Below are positions 1 to 8,083 of a DNA stretch of 54,687 nucleotides, one piece after another. Origin of the DNA: Viridibacillus sp050279675 (GTDB lineage: Bacteria; Bacillota; Bacilli; Bacillales_A; Planococcaceae); contig NZ_JBNNUK010000022.1 of NCBI RefSeq assembly GCF_050279675.1, positions 1 through 54,687 on the forward strand, given 5' to 3'. The translations under genes were made by a program, and so were the position numbers. Within the stretch, counting starts at the first letter, position 1, and each line of letters starts with the position of its first letter. The notes under the pieces were generated by a model. The model was not told the DNA's origin and did no database searches. It saw only the letters and a program-made list of their open reading frames with translations.

Positions 1-9
1 TCCATAAAA
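1..9 (-). rRNA. 16S rRNA gene, extreme 5' end (partial)
   Basis: Read on the minus strand, the first bases of the window end in TTTTATGGA, the usual start of Bacillales 16S rRNA just before the conserved GAGTTTGATCC stretch, which lies outside the window. The rRNA-type leader and three strong promoters behind it support this. Only about nine bases of the mature RNA are present, so this is inference from context. Confidence 0.55.
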
Positions 10-200
10 GTAGTTTGAAAGCTCATTAGCTTTGCTAGCGTATCATCCGAAGATGATATCTATTTTTTGTTTTGATCCACCAACAGAGTTGATGTCCAAA
101 AACATTTATTGATTAACGTCTTGCATGTTCAGTTTTCAAGGTTCATTATGTTTGTCACTTCGTTAGCGACATTTAATATTATATCGCGATAACTTTTCGT
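10..200 (-). other. rRNA operon leader with boxA-like antitermination site
   Basis: The stretch between the promoters and the presumed 16S start is a typical Bacillus rrn leader. At 126-144 (minus strand) it holds CTTGAAAACTGAACA, which resembles the boxA element of Bacillus rRNA leaders where the Nus antitermination complex assembles. No open reading frame of note is present. Confidence 0.55.
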
Positions 201-206
201 TGTCAA
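178..206 (-). promoter_or_regulatory. rRNA promoter, start-proximal
   Basis: On the minus strand TTGACA (201-206) and TATAAT (178-183) are both perfect consensus sigma-A hexamers with a 17-bp spacer. The site reads toward the 16S gene. It is the nearest of three tandem promoters and is preceded by A/T-rich UP-element-like sequence. Confidence 0.85.
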
Positions 207-336
207 CAACTTTTTTAAGTTATTTTCAAACCGTTGTTTCGAACTCGTTATCATTGCTTGTTTATCAGCAACTTTTATATCTTATCAAATTCACTACTCA
301 GTGTCAACAACTTTTTTAAGTTGTTTTCAAATCGTT
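201..336. repeat. 35-bp direct repeat in the rRNA promoter region
   Basis: The segments 201-235 and 302-336 are identical at 33 of 35 positions. Each carries the -35 hexamer of one rRNA promoter plus its upstream A/T tract. This looks like duplication of a promoter and UP-element module. Confidence 0.8.
279..307 (-). promoter_or_regulatory. rRNA promoter, middle
   Basis: TTGACA (302-307) and TAAGAT (279-284) lie 17 bp apart on the minus strand. The -35 region sits in a 35-bp segment repeated almost exactly at the start-proximal promoter. Confidence 0.8.
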
Positions 337-362
337 TTGTTAGCTAAATTAGCAACTCAATT

Positions 363-391
363 AATATATCACTATATTAATTCTAACGCAA
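363..391 (-). promoter_or_regulatory. rRNA promoter, start-distal
   Basis: TTGCGT (386-391) and TATATT (363-368) lie 17 bp apart on the minus strand. The match is weaker than for the other two, but spacing and position in tandem make it a plausible third rRNA promoter. Confidence 0.5.
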
Positions 392-524
392 CACTTTTTT
401 TCAAAAAAGTGAAATCATATTTATAAGTTAACATTAGAAGCTTACAAAAACAGCTTGTCTTCTATTGTAATGAACTTCTTAGTAATTTTCAATCAAAAAG
501 CTAACCTCTCTAATAGAACGTAAA

Positions 525-558
525 TAAAAAAGACTCTAGTATTAACTAGAGTCTTTTC
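525..558 (-). terminator. lysS terminator
   Basis: A perfect 10-bp stem (531-540 pairs with 545-554) with a 4-base loop is followed on the minus strand by a U-run. It lies 20 bases beyond the lysS stop and separates lysS from the rRNA operon. Confidence 0.85.
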
Positions 559-577
559 TATAAGAAAACCTTAGTAT

Positions 578-2071
578 TTAATCACGAGGACGCATTGTAG
601 GGAATAATAATACATCACGTATAGTTTGTGAATTCGTTAACAACATGATTAAGCGATCAATACCGATACCTAATCCACCTGTTGGCGGCATACCATACTC
701 TAATGCTTCAATGAAGTCATCGTCCATTTCGTGCGCTTCATCATTACCTGCTTCTTTTTCAGCAAGCTGCGCTTCAAAGCGTTCACGTTGGTCGATTGGA
801 TCATTTAATTCAGTAAAGGCATTTGCATGCTCACGACGTACAATGAATAATTCAAAACGATCTGTGAATCGCTCATCTTCAGGATTCTTCTTAGCTAATG
901 GAGAAATCTCCACTGGGTGACCATAGATAAATGTAGGTTGAACTAATGTTTCTTCTATTTTCTGTTCGAAGAATTCATTAATAATATGACCTACTTCCAT
1001 AGAGTCTTTAATTTCAACACCGTGTTCTTTTGCATGTGCTCGCGCTTCTTCTTTCGACATTGGAGTCCAGAAATCTACACCAGTTGCTTCTTTAACCGCA
1101 TCTACCATATGCAAACGAGTCCAACCTGGCGCTAAACTAATAACATCATCGCCATATTGTACATCAGTTGTACCTAATACTTCTTGCGCTACGTGAGAAA
1201 TTAAATTTTCTGTAAGCGCCATGATGTCACGGTAGTCAGCATACGCTTCATATAATTCAATCATAGTAAATTCCGGGTTATGGCGCGTTGACATACCTTC
1301 ATTACGGAATACACGACCGATTTCATATACTTTTTCAAGTCCACCAACGATTAATCGTTTTAGATGAAGTTCAATAGCAATACGCATATATAATTCCATA
1401 TCTAATGAATTGTGATGCGTAATGAAAGGACGAGCTGCTGCTCCACCTGCAATTGTGTGTAGCATAGGTGTTTCTACTTCAAGGTAACCATTGCCATCTA
1501 AGTAACGACGGATAGCTTGAATAATTTTAGATCGAGTAATGAAAGTTTGTTTACTTTCTTCACTCGTCATTAAATCTAAGTAACGTTGACGATAACGTTG
1601 CTCTACATCTTTTAAGCCATGGAATTTCTCTGGCATTGGGCGTAGTGATTTAGTTAGGAAAGTAAATTCTAATGCTTTAACAGAAAGTTCCCCCACTTGA
1701 GTACGGAAAACATTACCTCGAATACCTACGATATCTCCTAGGTCCGCTTGTTTAAACAATTCGTATGCTTCTTCACCAATAGCATCTTTACGAACATAAA
1801 TTTGTACTTGTCCACCCAAATCTTGAATATGTGCAAAACCAGCTTTACCTTTACCACGTTTTGTCATAATACGACCTGCGATTACAACTTCATGTAAATC
1901 TTCTTCTAATTGTTCTTTAGTAAAATCCACATACTGTTCTTTAATTTCGTTTGATAAATGCGAACGTTCAAAACGGGCACCGAATGGATCTAAGCCGTTT
2001 TCTCTAATAGAAGCCATCTTTTGGCGTCTCACCAAAATTTGGTCATTTAATTCTTCAGACACGATATTCAC
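578..2071 (-). CDS. lysS: Lysyl-tRNA synthetase, class II
   Basis: This cytosolic enzyme charges tRNA-Lys with lysine using ATP. The 497-residue product has the usual class II layout: an N-terminal OB-fold anticodon-binding domain (about 55-165), then the catalytic core with motif 2 (FRNEGMSTRHNPEF, near 257-270) and motif 3 (GLGIGIDRL, near 466-474). Length matches the bacterial family. The ATG start gives the normal N-terminus. It is the last gene before the rRNA operon, as in Bacillus, and has its own terminator. Nothing in it looks damaged. Confidence 0.97.
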   Translation of the reverse strand: MNIVSEELNDQILVRRQKMASIRENGLDPFGARFERSHLSNEIKEQYVDFTKEQLEEDLHEVVIAGRIMTKRGKGKAGFAHIQDLGGQVQIYVRKDAIGEEAYELFKQADLGDIVGIRGNVFRTQVGELSVKALEFTFLTKSLRPMPEKFHGLKDVEQRYRQRYLDLMTSEESKQTFITRSKIIQAIRRYLDGNGYLEVETPMLHTIAGGAAARPFITHHNSLDMELYMRIAIELHLKRLIVGGLEKVYEIGRVFRNEGMSTRHNPEFTMIELYEAYADYRDIMALTENLISHVAQEVLGTTDVQYGDDVISLAPGWTRLHMVDAVKEATGVDFWTPMSKEEARAHAKEHGVEIKDSMEVGHIINEFFEQKIEETLVQPTFIYGHPVEISPLAKKNPEDERFTDRFELFIVRREHANAFTELNDPIDQRERFEAQLAEKEAGNDEAHEMDDDFIEALEYGMPPTGGLGIGIDRLIMLLTNSQTIRDVLLFPTMRPRD

Positions 2072-2191
2072 TCCTCATTTTTTGTTCCGCTATGCAGTCC
2101 ATAATGTACTTATTGTACACAATTTCGCTGGACGATTCACGTCTTTATCATCATTTACTAGTAAATACTTCATAATCCATTAGCTCCTAAA

Positions 2192-2222
2192 GAAAAAAGT
2201 CGTCACTTCAAAGGCGACGACT
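2192..2222 (-). terminator. Terminator after dusB
   Basis: AGTCGTC (2198-2204 side) pairs with GACGACT (2216-2222 side), and a run of Us follows on the minus strand. It lies directly downstream of the dusB stop and ends the long folate-to-dusB transcription unit. Confidence 0.75.
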
Positions 2223-2232
2223 CGGGGTTTCA

Positions 2233-3132
2233 TTAAATAATATGGATAGCTTTTTCTGCTGCTTCTCGTTCTTCGAATTCTGCTACTAAAGCATTTAGTA
2301 ATGTTCTTAATTCTAACGCTGTCTCAGTTTGGTTAATGGCATTACGTGCCTTACCATTACCGCGAATGCCCTTTAAGTACCACGAAGCATGTTTACGCAT
2401 TTCACGAACAGCTACAACTTCTCCCTTTAATGCCATTAGGCGCTCAAAATGAAGCAGGCAAACATTAATTTTCTCACGAACAATTGGTTCATCAATTAAT
2501 TTACCTGATTTCAAATATTCCACTGTACGGTATATCATCCAAGGGTTACCTAGTGCAGCACGTCCAATCATAACGCCATCTACCCCAGTTTGTTCAAGCA
2601 TACGTTTCGCATCTTGAGGCGTTTCTACATCTCCGTTTCCGATAACAGGAATGTTGACGTTCTCTTTCACTTGACGGATAATATCCCAGTTTGCATGACC
2701 TTCATACATTTGAACACGTGTACGACCATGGACAGCAACTGCAGATGCTCCAGCACGTTCTACCGCTTTAGCATTATCAACCGCAAAGACATGCTCATCA
2801 TCCCATCCAATACGCATTTTCACGCTGACTGGTTTTTTTACATTTTCTACTACGGCCGCTACCATTTCATATACTTTATTTGGATCTAGAAGCAATTTAG
2901 CCCCTGCTTCACATTTGATAATTTTATTTACTGGGCAACCCATGTTGATGTCGATAATATCCGCAGTTGTGTTTTGATCTACATATTTAGCTGCTTCTAC
3001 AAGCGTCTCTTTATCGCCACCAAATATTTGTAACGAAAGTGGGTTTTCACGTTCATCGATGTGAAGCATACTCATTGTTTTATCATTACGATAAACAATC
3101 CCTTTATCCGTATAGTTGGCGCTTTCCTCCAC
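2233..3132 (-). CDS. dusB: tRNA-dihydrouridine synthase, 5'-truncated, likely inactive
   Basis: From residue 9 onward this is clearly DusB, the FMN- and NADPH-dependent enzyme that reduces uridine in the tRNA D-loop; the catalytic cysteine is in NMGCPVNK (Cys66). However, the family's first ~45 residues, including the FMN-binding APMAG motif and first barrel strand, are absent. The frame is closed by a TAA two codons before the only possible start, a GTG at 3132. A ribosome-site-like GGTGGAGG runs almost directly into mid-gene sequence, as expected if about 135 bp were deleted. The product would be 299 residues against about 333. It overlaps yazB by 29 bp. Probably a pseudogene; an assembly error is the alternative. 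Confidence 0.85.
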   Translation of the reverse strand: MEESANYTDKGIVYRNDKTMSMLHIDERENPLSLQIFGGDKETLVEAAKYVDQNTTADIIDINMGCPVNKIIKCEAGAKLLLDPNKVYEMVAAVVENVKKPVSVKMRIGWDDEHVFAVDNAKAVERAGASAVAVHGRTRVQMYEGHANWDIIRQVKENVNIPVIGNGDVETPQDAKRMLEQTGVDGVMIGRAALGNPWMIYRTVEYLKSGKLIDEPIVREKINVCLLHFERLMALKGEVVAVREMRKHASWYLKGIRGNGKARNAINQTETALELRTLLNALVAEFEEREAAEKAIHII

Positions 3133-3328
3133 CTTTTAATTCGTCCATATTTATATCAAGCGCTGTCGCTATGATTTGTAACTGTTCTTCCGTTGGCAAA
3201 CGGTCCCCACGTTCAATTTTACCTAAAATAGAAGTAGACATACCAACTTTTTTCGCAAATTCGACCTGCTGAATTCTTTTTAGTTTTCGAAATGCACGAA
3301 TTCTTCTACCCCAGCGATCGTTTTCCAT
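3104..3328 (-). CDS. yazB: Helix-turn-helix XRE-family protein YazB
   Basis: A 74-residue protein made of one XRE/Cro-type helix-turn-helix domain (about 8-66; TSILGKIERGDRLP is the recognition-helix region). It is the counterpart of YazB, always found between folK and dusB in Bacillus; targets are unknown. It starts inside the end of folK (49-bp overlap), so translation is probably coupled. The last residues (after about 65) read across what looks like the dusB deletion joint, so its C-terminus is probably not the ancestral one. Confidence 0.85.
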   Translation of the reverse strand: MENDRWGRRIRAFRKLKRIQQVEFAKKVGMSTSILGKIERGDRLPTEEQLQIIATALDINMDELKGGGKRQLYG

Positions 3329-3801
3329 TGCCGTACGCCTTCTTTCCCAACACTAGATAGTATCGATTGCAACGCTTCGTTTGTTTTAGGATAAATGAGA
3401 TCTGGAGCGATTTCCAATAATGGTACGAGAACAAAAGCACGTTCATGCATTCTAGGATGCGGAACAATAAGTGTCTCTGTTTCAATATTGTCGTGATTAT
3501 AAAGCAAAATGTCAAGGTCTATCGTTCTTGGACCCCAACGAATTACGCGAATACGCTTTAACTCATTCTCAATCGTTTGGCACAATTCAAGTGTTTTTTC
3601 CGGATTCAACGAAGTACGAATTTGCACAACTATATTAAGGAATGCGTCTTGGTCTGTAAAGCCAACAGGATCAGTCTCATATACAGAAGACACCGCAACA
3701 ACTTCCACCTCTGGATGTTCAGTTAGTAGCTTGACTGCATGTCGCAAAGTTTGCAACCGCTCTCCTATATTGGATCCTAGAGAAATAAAGGCCTCATTCA
3801 T
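3280..3801 (-). CDS. folK: 2-amino-4-hydroxy-6-hydroxymethyldihydropteridine pyrophosphokinase
   Basis: HPPK transfers pyrophosphate from ATP to 6-hydroxymethyl-7,8-dihydropterin, the step before dihydropteroate synthase in folate synthesis. The 173-residue product has the family's SLGSNIGER start (7-15) and the signature RWGPRTIDLDILL (88-100), whose two aspartates bind magnesium. Its ATG overlaps the folB stop by one base (TAATG), and a ribosome site lies in the end of folB. It is part of the pabB-pabA-pabC-folP-folB-folK operon. Confidence 0.95.
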   Translation of the reverse strand: MNEAFISLGSNIGERLQTLRHAVKLLTEHPEVEVVAVSSVYETDPVGFTDQDAFLNIVVQIRTSLNPEKTLELCQTIENELKRIRVIRWGPRTIDLDILLYNHDNIETETLIVPHPRMHERAFVLVPLLEIAPDLIYPKTNEALQSILSSVGKEGVRQWKTIAGVEEFVHFEN

Positions 3802-4166
3802 TAAAACTCACCTCTTGTCAATTCAACAGACACTTCGCGGTAATGACCTGGAATCGGCGGGTCAGGTTTAATCATCTCTACACGCAACCCTTTTACTTGC
3901 CCTTCATATGTAGCCAGAATACGCGTCGCAATTCGCTCTGCAACAGCTTCGATTAATTTATACGGTTCGCCTTCAACAATTTCTTTGCAAATCATATAAA
4001 CTTCCGCGTAATTCACTGTATATTCAAGCTCGTCTGTCTCCCCAGCTTGATGTAAATCTACCGCTAGTGATATCGATACCCTAAAACGCTGACCAATAGC
4101 GGTTTCGGCAGCCAATACACCGTGATAGCCATAAAACTCCATATCTTTTACATGGATATAATCCAT
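3801..4166 (-). CDS. folB: Dihydroneopterin aldolase
   Basis: FolB cleaves 7,8-dihydroneopterin to 6-hydroxymethyl-dihydropterin and glycolaldehyde. The 121-residue product has the family pattern DYIHVKDMEFYGYHGV at the N-terminus and the C-terminal KPDPPIPGHY segment. An in-frame GTG three codons upstream is possible, but the ATG at 4166 has a GTGGAG ribosome site 8 bases before it and matches the family start. It sits between folP and folK. Confidence 0.95.
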   Translation of the reverse strand: MDYIHVKDMEFYGYHGVLAAETAIGQRFRVSISLAVDLHQAGETDELEYTVNYAEVYMICKEIVEGEPYKLIEAVAERIATRILATYEGQVKGLRVEMIKPDPPIPGHYREVSVELTRGEF

Positions 4167-4216
4167 AGTTAACACTCCACTTCATCATTAGAAATATTAT
4201 TTTAAAACAAATCTTA

Positions 4217-5068
4217 TCATTCTACATTTGGTTGTTTATCTAATAAGACATCCATCATTCGTGTCATACGGGTGATTTCCTTAACATCATGTACACGTAC
4301 CATATGGCAACCTTTATCGATTCCGAAACAGACTGTAGCACCTGTACCTTCCACCCGTTCTGTAACTGGGAGATCTAAGATATTACCAATCATTCTTTTG
4401 CGAGACGTTGCAAGTAATACAGGATAACCCATTTCCACCAATTGAGGTAAAGCTTGCATCATTAATATATTTTCGTGGTGTGATTTCGCAAATCCAATCC
4501 CTGGGTCTAACCAAATATGTGCATCAGGTACCCTAGCAGATTTGGCGATTTGAACGCTCTTTTCTAAATCAGCTTTGGCTACCTCCCAGGGGTTTTCTCC
4601 ATATTCTTCATTTTCTCGGTTATGCATTAAAATAATTGGCACATTTAACTCTGCAGCCACATTAGCAATTTCAGGGTCGTACTTAGCTCCCCAAATATCA
4701 TTAATTATATGTGCTCCAGCTAAAACAGCTTGTCTTGCCACTTCTGCTTTATATGTATCGATTGAGATCAATACATTTACCTCTTTACGAAGCTCTTTAA
4801 TAATAGGTAAAACACGAGCTAATTCTTCTTCGACTGAGATTTGAGTATGTCCCGGGCGAGTTGATTCGCCTCCAATATCAATAATCTTTGCACCATCTGC
4901 TACCATTTGCTTTGCTTGAGCGACCGCCGCTTCTAAATCGTTGTATTTTCCACCATCTGAAAAAGAGTCTGGCGTTACATTTAATATCCCCATCACAAAC
5001 GTCTCTTTATGGAAGTCGAGTATATGCCCATCAATAGTTAGTGGTGTTGTATAATTGTCTAGGTTCAT
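4217..5068 (-). CDS. folP: Dihydropteroate synthase
   Basis: FolP (Sul) condenses hydroxymethyl-dihydropterin pyrophosphate with p-aminobenzoate; it is the sulfonamide target. The 283-residue product shows the family signatures NVTPDSFSDGG (30-40) and DIGGESTRPG (64-73), a later DPGIGF and the SRKRMIG phosphate-binding loop. The ATG at 5068 shares one base with the pabC stop (TGATG) and follows a GGGAG site; the TTG one codon earlier is less likely. Nothing in the sequence clearly suggests a resistance-type insertion. Confidence 0.96.
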   Translation of the reverse strand: MNLDNYTTPLTIDGHILDFHKETFVMGILNVTPDSFSDGGKYNDLEAAVAQAKQMVADGAKIIDIGGESTRPGHTQISVEEELARVLPIIKELRKEVNVLISIDTYKAEVARQAVLAGAHIINDIWGAKYDPEIANVAAELNVPIILMHNRENEEYGENPWEVAKADLEKSVQIAKSARVPDAHIWLDPGIGFAKSHHENILMMQALPQLVEMGYPVLLATSRKRMIGNILDLPVTERVEGTGATVCFGIDKGCHMVRVHDVKEITRMTRMMDVLLDKQPNVE

Positions 5069-5904
5069 CAAAATCTCCCTTTCTCATCATTTATGCTTTT
5101 AACATACTGCTCATGAAGAGCTTTGTAAACCGGCCCGTTATTTCCCAGGAAATTTTTCCCTTGCAAAGAGTTGATTGGGATAAGCTCTTGAATAGAAGTT
5201 GTTATAAAGCACTCATCCGCTTGTTCTAACTGCTCTCTAGTATAGAACCCTTCTATAACAGTCATTTGCCGCATCACTTGTCCACGCGTAACACCTGGCA
5301 AAATACCCGTTTCAATAGAAGGCGTATATATCTTGCCATCCGTCACCCAAAAAACATTTGACGTTATACCTTCTGCTACAAAGCCCTCTTCATTCATGAA
5401 AAACCCTTCAAAATCAGCTAAAGATGGTACTTCAAATCTAGCTAATACATTATTCGCATAGTGATGGGATTTATGGCGGATTGATTGTTCCGGTGAATTA
5501 CGCTCTGTATTCAACCATATTGCTGATTTCTCTTGCCCTCTCACCATCTTAGGTAAAGGTTTACGAAATACAATAACAGTCGGTTCAGTATAACTTGTTG
5601 GTTTTAACCCAATATCATGCACACCTGCCGATACATTCAAACGGAAATAACCATCTTCTCCATCACAACGTTTATCCAACTCACGAATAATCGCTAACAA
5701 TTCATCAAAGCTATATGGTAAAACGATACGATAGTCATCTAATGCTCGTTGCAGCCTTTTACAATGCTCTTCCCACAGAAATACGTCCCCGTCATACGTG
5801 CGAAATGTTTCAAAGAAGCCTAACCCATACAAAAATCCGTGATCAAATGGCGAAATCCTTAAATCTTCACTCTGTACATACTCCCCGTTCATCCAACACC
5901 ACAT
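5068..5904 (-). CDS. pabC: 4-amino-4-deoxychorismate lyase
   Basis: A PLP enzyme of the branched-chain aminotransferase fold (class IV) that releases pyruvate from aminodeoxychorismate to give p-aminobenzoate. The 278-residue product keeps the expected fold-type IV features, with Lys145 (in RHKSHHY) as the likely PLP lysine, and FEGFFMNEEGFVAEG with the cofactor-contacting TSNVFW after it. A D-amino acid aminotransferase is the main alternative, but the tight position between pabA and folP makes ADC lyase the right call. Confidence 0.92.
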   Translation of the reverse strand: MWCWMNGEYVQSEDLRISPFDHGFLYGLGFFETFRTYDGDVFLWEEHCKRLQRALDDYRIVLPYSFDELLAIIRELDKRCDGEDGYFRLNVSAGVHDIGLKPTSYTEPTVIVFRKPLPKMVRGQEKSAIWLNTERNSPEQSIRHKSHHYANNVLARFEVPSLADFEGFFMNEEGFVAEGITSNVFWVTDGKIYTPSIETGILPGVTRGQVMRQMTVIEGFYTREQLEQADECFITTSIQELIPINSLQGKNFLGNNGPVYKALHEQYVKSINDEKGRF

Positions 5905-6497
5905 TAGTTACCACTTCCTTCAGTAACCTCACAATAGCACTCGATAAAGTTCTGCAATATCTTCTTACCTTCCTCTGTCATAATCGACTCCGGATGGTAC
6001 TGAACACCTTCAATCGGATAATCCTTATGACGAATCCCCATTATCTCACCTTCTGCTGTCGACGAAGTAATTTCTAGACATTCAGGTAAAGTTCCACGTT
6101 CAACAATTAATGAGTGATAACGCGTTGCTTGGAACGGATTTGGTAGCCCACTATTTACACCTTTACTATCATGCTGTACAGGTGACGTTTTACCATGCAT
6201 TAAACGTTCTGCACGAATAACTTTCCCACCAAATACTTGCGCAATCGCTTGATGCCCTAGACAGACACCAAAAATCGGAATGCTCCCTGCAAAATGAGCA
6301 ATGATTTCTAAACTTCTACCGGCTTCATTTGGACTACAAGGTCCTGGAGAGATAACAATCATAGCAGGCGCAAGCTTCTCAATCTCCTGCACTGTTAACT
6401 CATCATTCCTTTTCACGATAAGCTCTTGTCCAATTTCACCAAAATATTGCACAAGATTATAGGTAAATGAATCATAGTTATCAATCATTAAAATCAT
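5904..6497 (-). CDS. pabA: Aminodeoxychorismate/anthranilate synthase glutamine amidotransferase
   Basis: The class I glutamine amidotransferase subunit that supplies ammonia to PabB, and in Bacillus also to anthranilate synthase TrpE. The 197-residue product has the triad: Cys79 in GVCLGHQA, and the histidine and glutamate of YHPES near 167-171. The oxyanion region SPGPCSPNEAG (50-60) is intact. It overlaps pabB by 4 bases and pabC by 1, implying translational coupling. Confidence 0.95.
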   Translation of the reverse strand: MILMIDNYDSFTYNLVQYFGEIGQELIVKRNDELTVQEIEKLAPAMIVISPGPCSPNEAGRSLEIIAHFAGSIPIFGVCLGHQAIAQVFGGKVIRAERLMHGKTSPVQHDSKGVNSGLPNPFQATRYHSLIVERGTLPECLEITSSTAEGEIMGIRHKDYPIEGVQYHPESIMTEEGKKILQNFIECYCEVTEGSGN

Positions 6498-7909
6498 ATG
6501 TTACACTCCTCCGCCATTGCCTTCGCTTGCCATAAAGCCTTTGCCTTATTTAGCGATTCAATATATTCATTTGCAGGAATAGAATCTATCACAATACCCG
6601 CACCTGCTTGTATATATGCCATCTCTTCCTTAATAAAAGCCGTACGAATGACGATATTAAGTTCTAAATCACCATTGTATCCTAACCAGCCGATTGACCC
6701 TGTATATAATCCCCGACGAACCGTTTCAAGTTCCTCAATAATTTCCATAGTACGAATTTTGGGTGCACCTGTTATTGTGCCACCAGGGAATAGCGCTCTT
6801 ACAACATCTGCATTCGAACAATTTTCATCTACAATGCCCCGCACATTCGAAACAATGTGCATAACATGCGAATATCTCTCAATCACCATAAACTCATTTA
6901 CTTCTACAGTTCCATATTTTGAGACACGACCTAAATCATTACGCTCTAGATCAACGAGCATAACATGTTCCGCACGTTCCTTTTCATTATCAATTAATTC
7001 TTGTGCCAATCGTTCATCTTCAACAATATCCTTCCCTCTCGGGCGGGTTCCTGCTATTGGGCGAGTTGAAAGCTCCTGCCCTTTTTTCTTCACAAGTAAT
7101 TCAGGAGAACCTGAAACGACAGCAAATTCAGGAGAATTGATAAATGCCATATACGGAGAAGGATTAAACGAACGTAGCGCCTCATACATTTGCATAGGTT
7201 CTGCACCAAGCTCTTTTGCTTGTCTAACGGATAGATTCACTTGGAACACATCACCTTGCGCAATATAATTTTGCACTTTACGGACAGCCTCTTCAAAAAC
7301 CTCTGACGATAGTGATACTTGTAGCTTTGTTACATCATGCACAACATCAGTAGCCGCTCCCTCCGCAAACATTTGCGATTTTAGACCTCTCTCTATAGCA
7401 AGTTGCCAATCGCGCGCTCGTTGTTCAAGGTCTACATTGCTAGATGAAAGCTTCATCAAATGAACTTGTTCTTCCACTACATCAAATACAGCCCATTCAT
7501 CAAATAGATAAAAATATAAATCCGGTATTTGCAGATCATCCTCCGCTAGATCCGGTAGGTTCTCTATTTTTCGTGCATAATCATATGAGATAAATCCTGC
7601 TGCCCCACCCTGGAAATCCGGAAAATCGACATTAGCAGGCAATCTATATTCTGCCATTAAATCTTCCAACAAATGTAATGATTCTCCTACCCGTATTTCT
7701 TCTCGTCCATCACGCCAAGAAATAAGTATGCCGTCATCTGTCGAACGTACTACAGCCATCGGGTTCCACCCTGCCACTGACTGCTGACCACCGCGGCCAC
7801 TCTCTAATAACAAATGATACTGTTCACTTTTTACAAGTTCCTTAAACGCATAAAAGAATGACTGTTTATCCATCGAAAAAGATGGATAGTTAATTAACGA
7901 TAAGCTCAA
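6494..7909 (-). CDS. pabB: Aminodeoxychorismate synthase component I
   Basis: PabB converts chorismate and ammonia to 4-amino-4-deoxychorismate. The 471-residue product has an N-terminal anthranilate-synthase-I-like region and the C-terminal chorismate-binding domain (about 200-465) with the TRPIAGTRPRG and GGTITGAPK motifs, typical of PabB rather than TrpE. I chose the TTG at 7909, 8 bases after GGAGG, which gives the family length; a TTG five codons upstream would lie on top of the ribosome site. It is the first gene of the folate operon. Confidence 0.94.
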   Translation of the reverse strand: MSLSLINYPSFSMDKQSFFYAFKELVKSEQYHLLLESGRGGQQSVAGWNPMAVVRSTDDGILISWRDGREEIRVGESLHLLEDLMAEYRLPANVDFPDFQGGAAGFISYDYARKIENLPDLAEDDLQIPDLYFYLFDEWAVFDVVEEQVHLMKLSSSNVDLEQRARDWQLAIERGLKSQMFAEGAATDVVHDVTKLQVSLSSEVFEEAVRKVQNYIAQGDVFQVNLSVRQAKELGAEPMQMYEALRSFNPSPYMAFINSPEFAVVSGSPELLVKKKGQELSTRPIAGTRPRGKDIVEDERLAQELIDNEKERAEHVMLVDLERNDLGRVSKYGTVEVNEFMVIERYSHVMHIVSNVRGIVDENCSNADVVRALFPGGTITGAPKIRTMEIIEELETVRRGLYTGSIGWLGYNGDLELNIVIRTAFIKEEMAYIQAGAGIVIDSIPANEYIESLNKAKALWQAKAMAEECNI

Positions 7910-8029
7910 GAACTCTTCCTCCAATTAATTAAATTTATATTTTACAAATTTTGTTTTAAAAATTGCACCGACATCTAACAGTATATGAAAATGAAAGTCA
8001 GAGAGCAAAGTTCTAGAGAAAATATAGAC

Positions 8030-8060
8030 AAAAATAAAAAACGGAGCACATATATGCCCC
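8030..8060 (-). terminator. cysK terminator
   Basis: On the minus strand GGGGCA pairs with TGCTCC (one G-U pair) around a 6-base loop and is followed by a long U-rich tract. It lies about 25 bases after the cysK stop. Confidence 0.65.
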
Positions 8061-8083
8061 GCTTAGAATTTAATATAGTGGAA

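Noticed and set aside
6498..7268. A 256-codon plus-strand ORF opposite pabB
   Set aside because: It is antisense to an intact, strongly conserved gene, serine/proline-rich as expected from the complement, and has no ribosome site.
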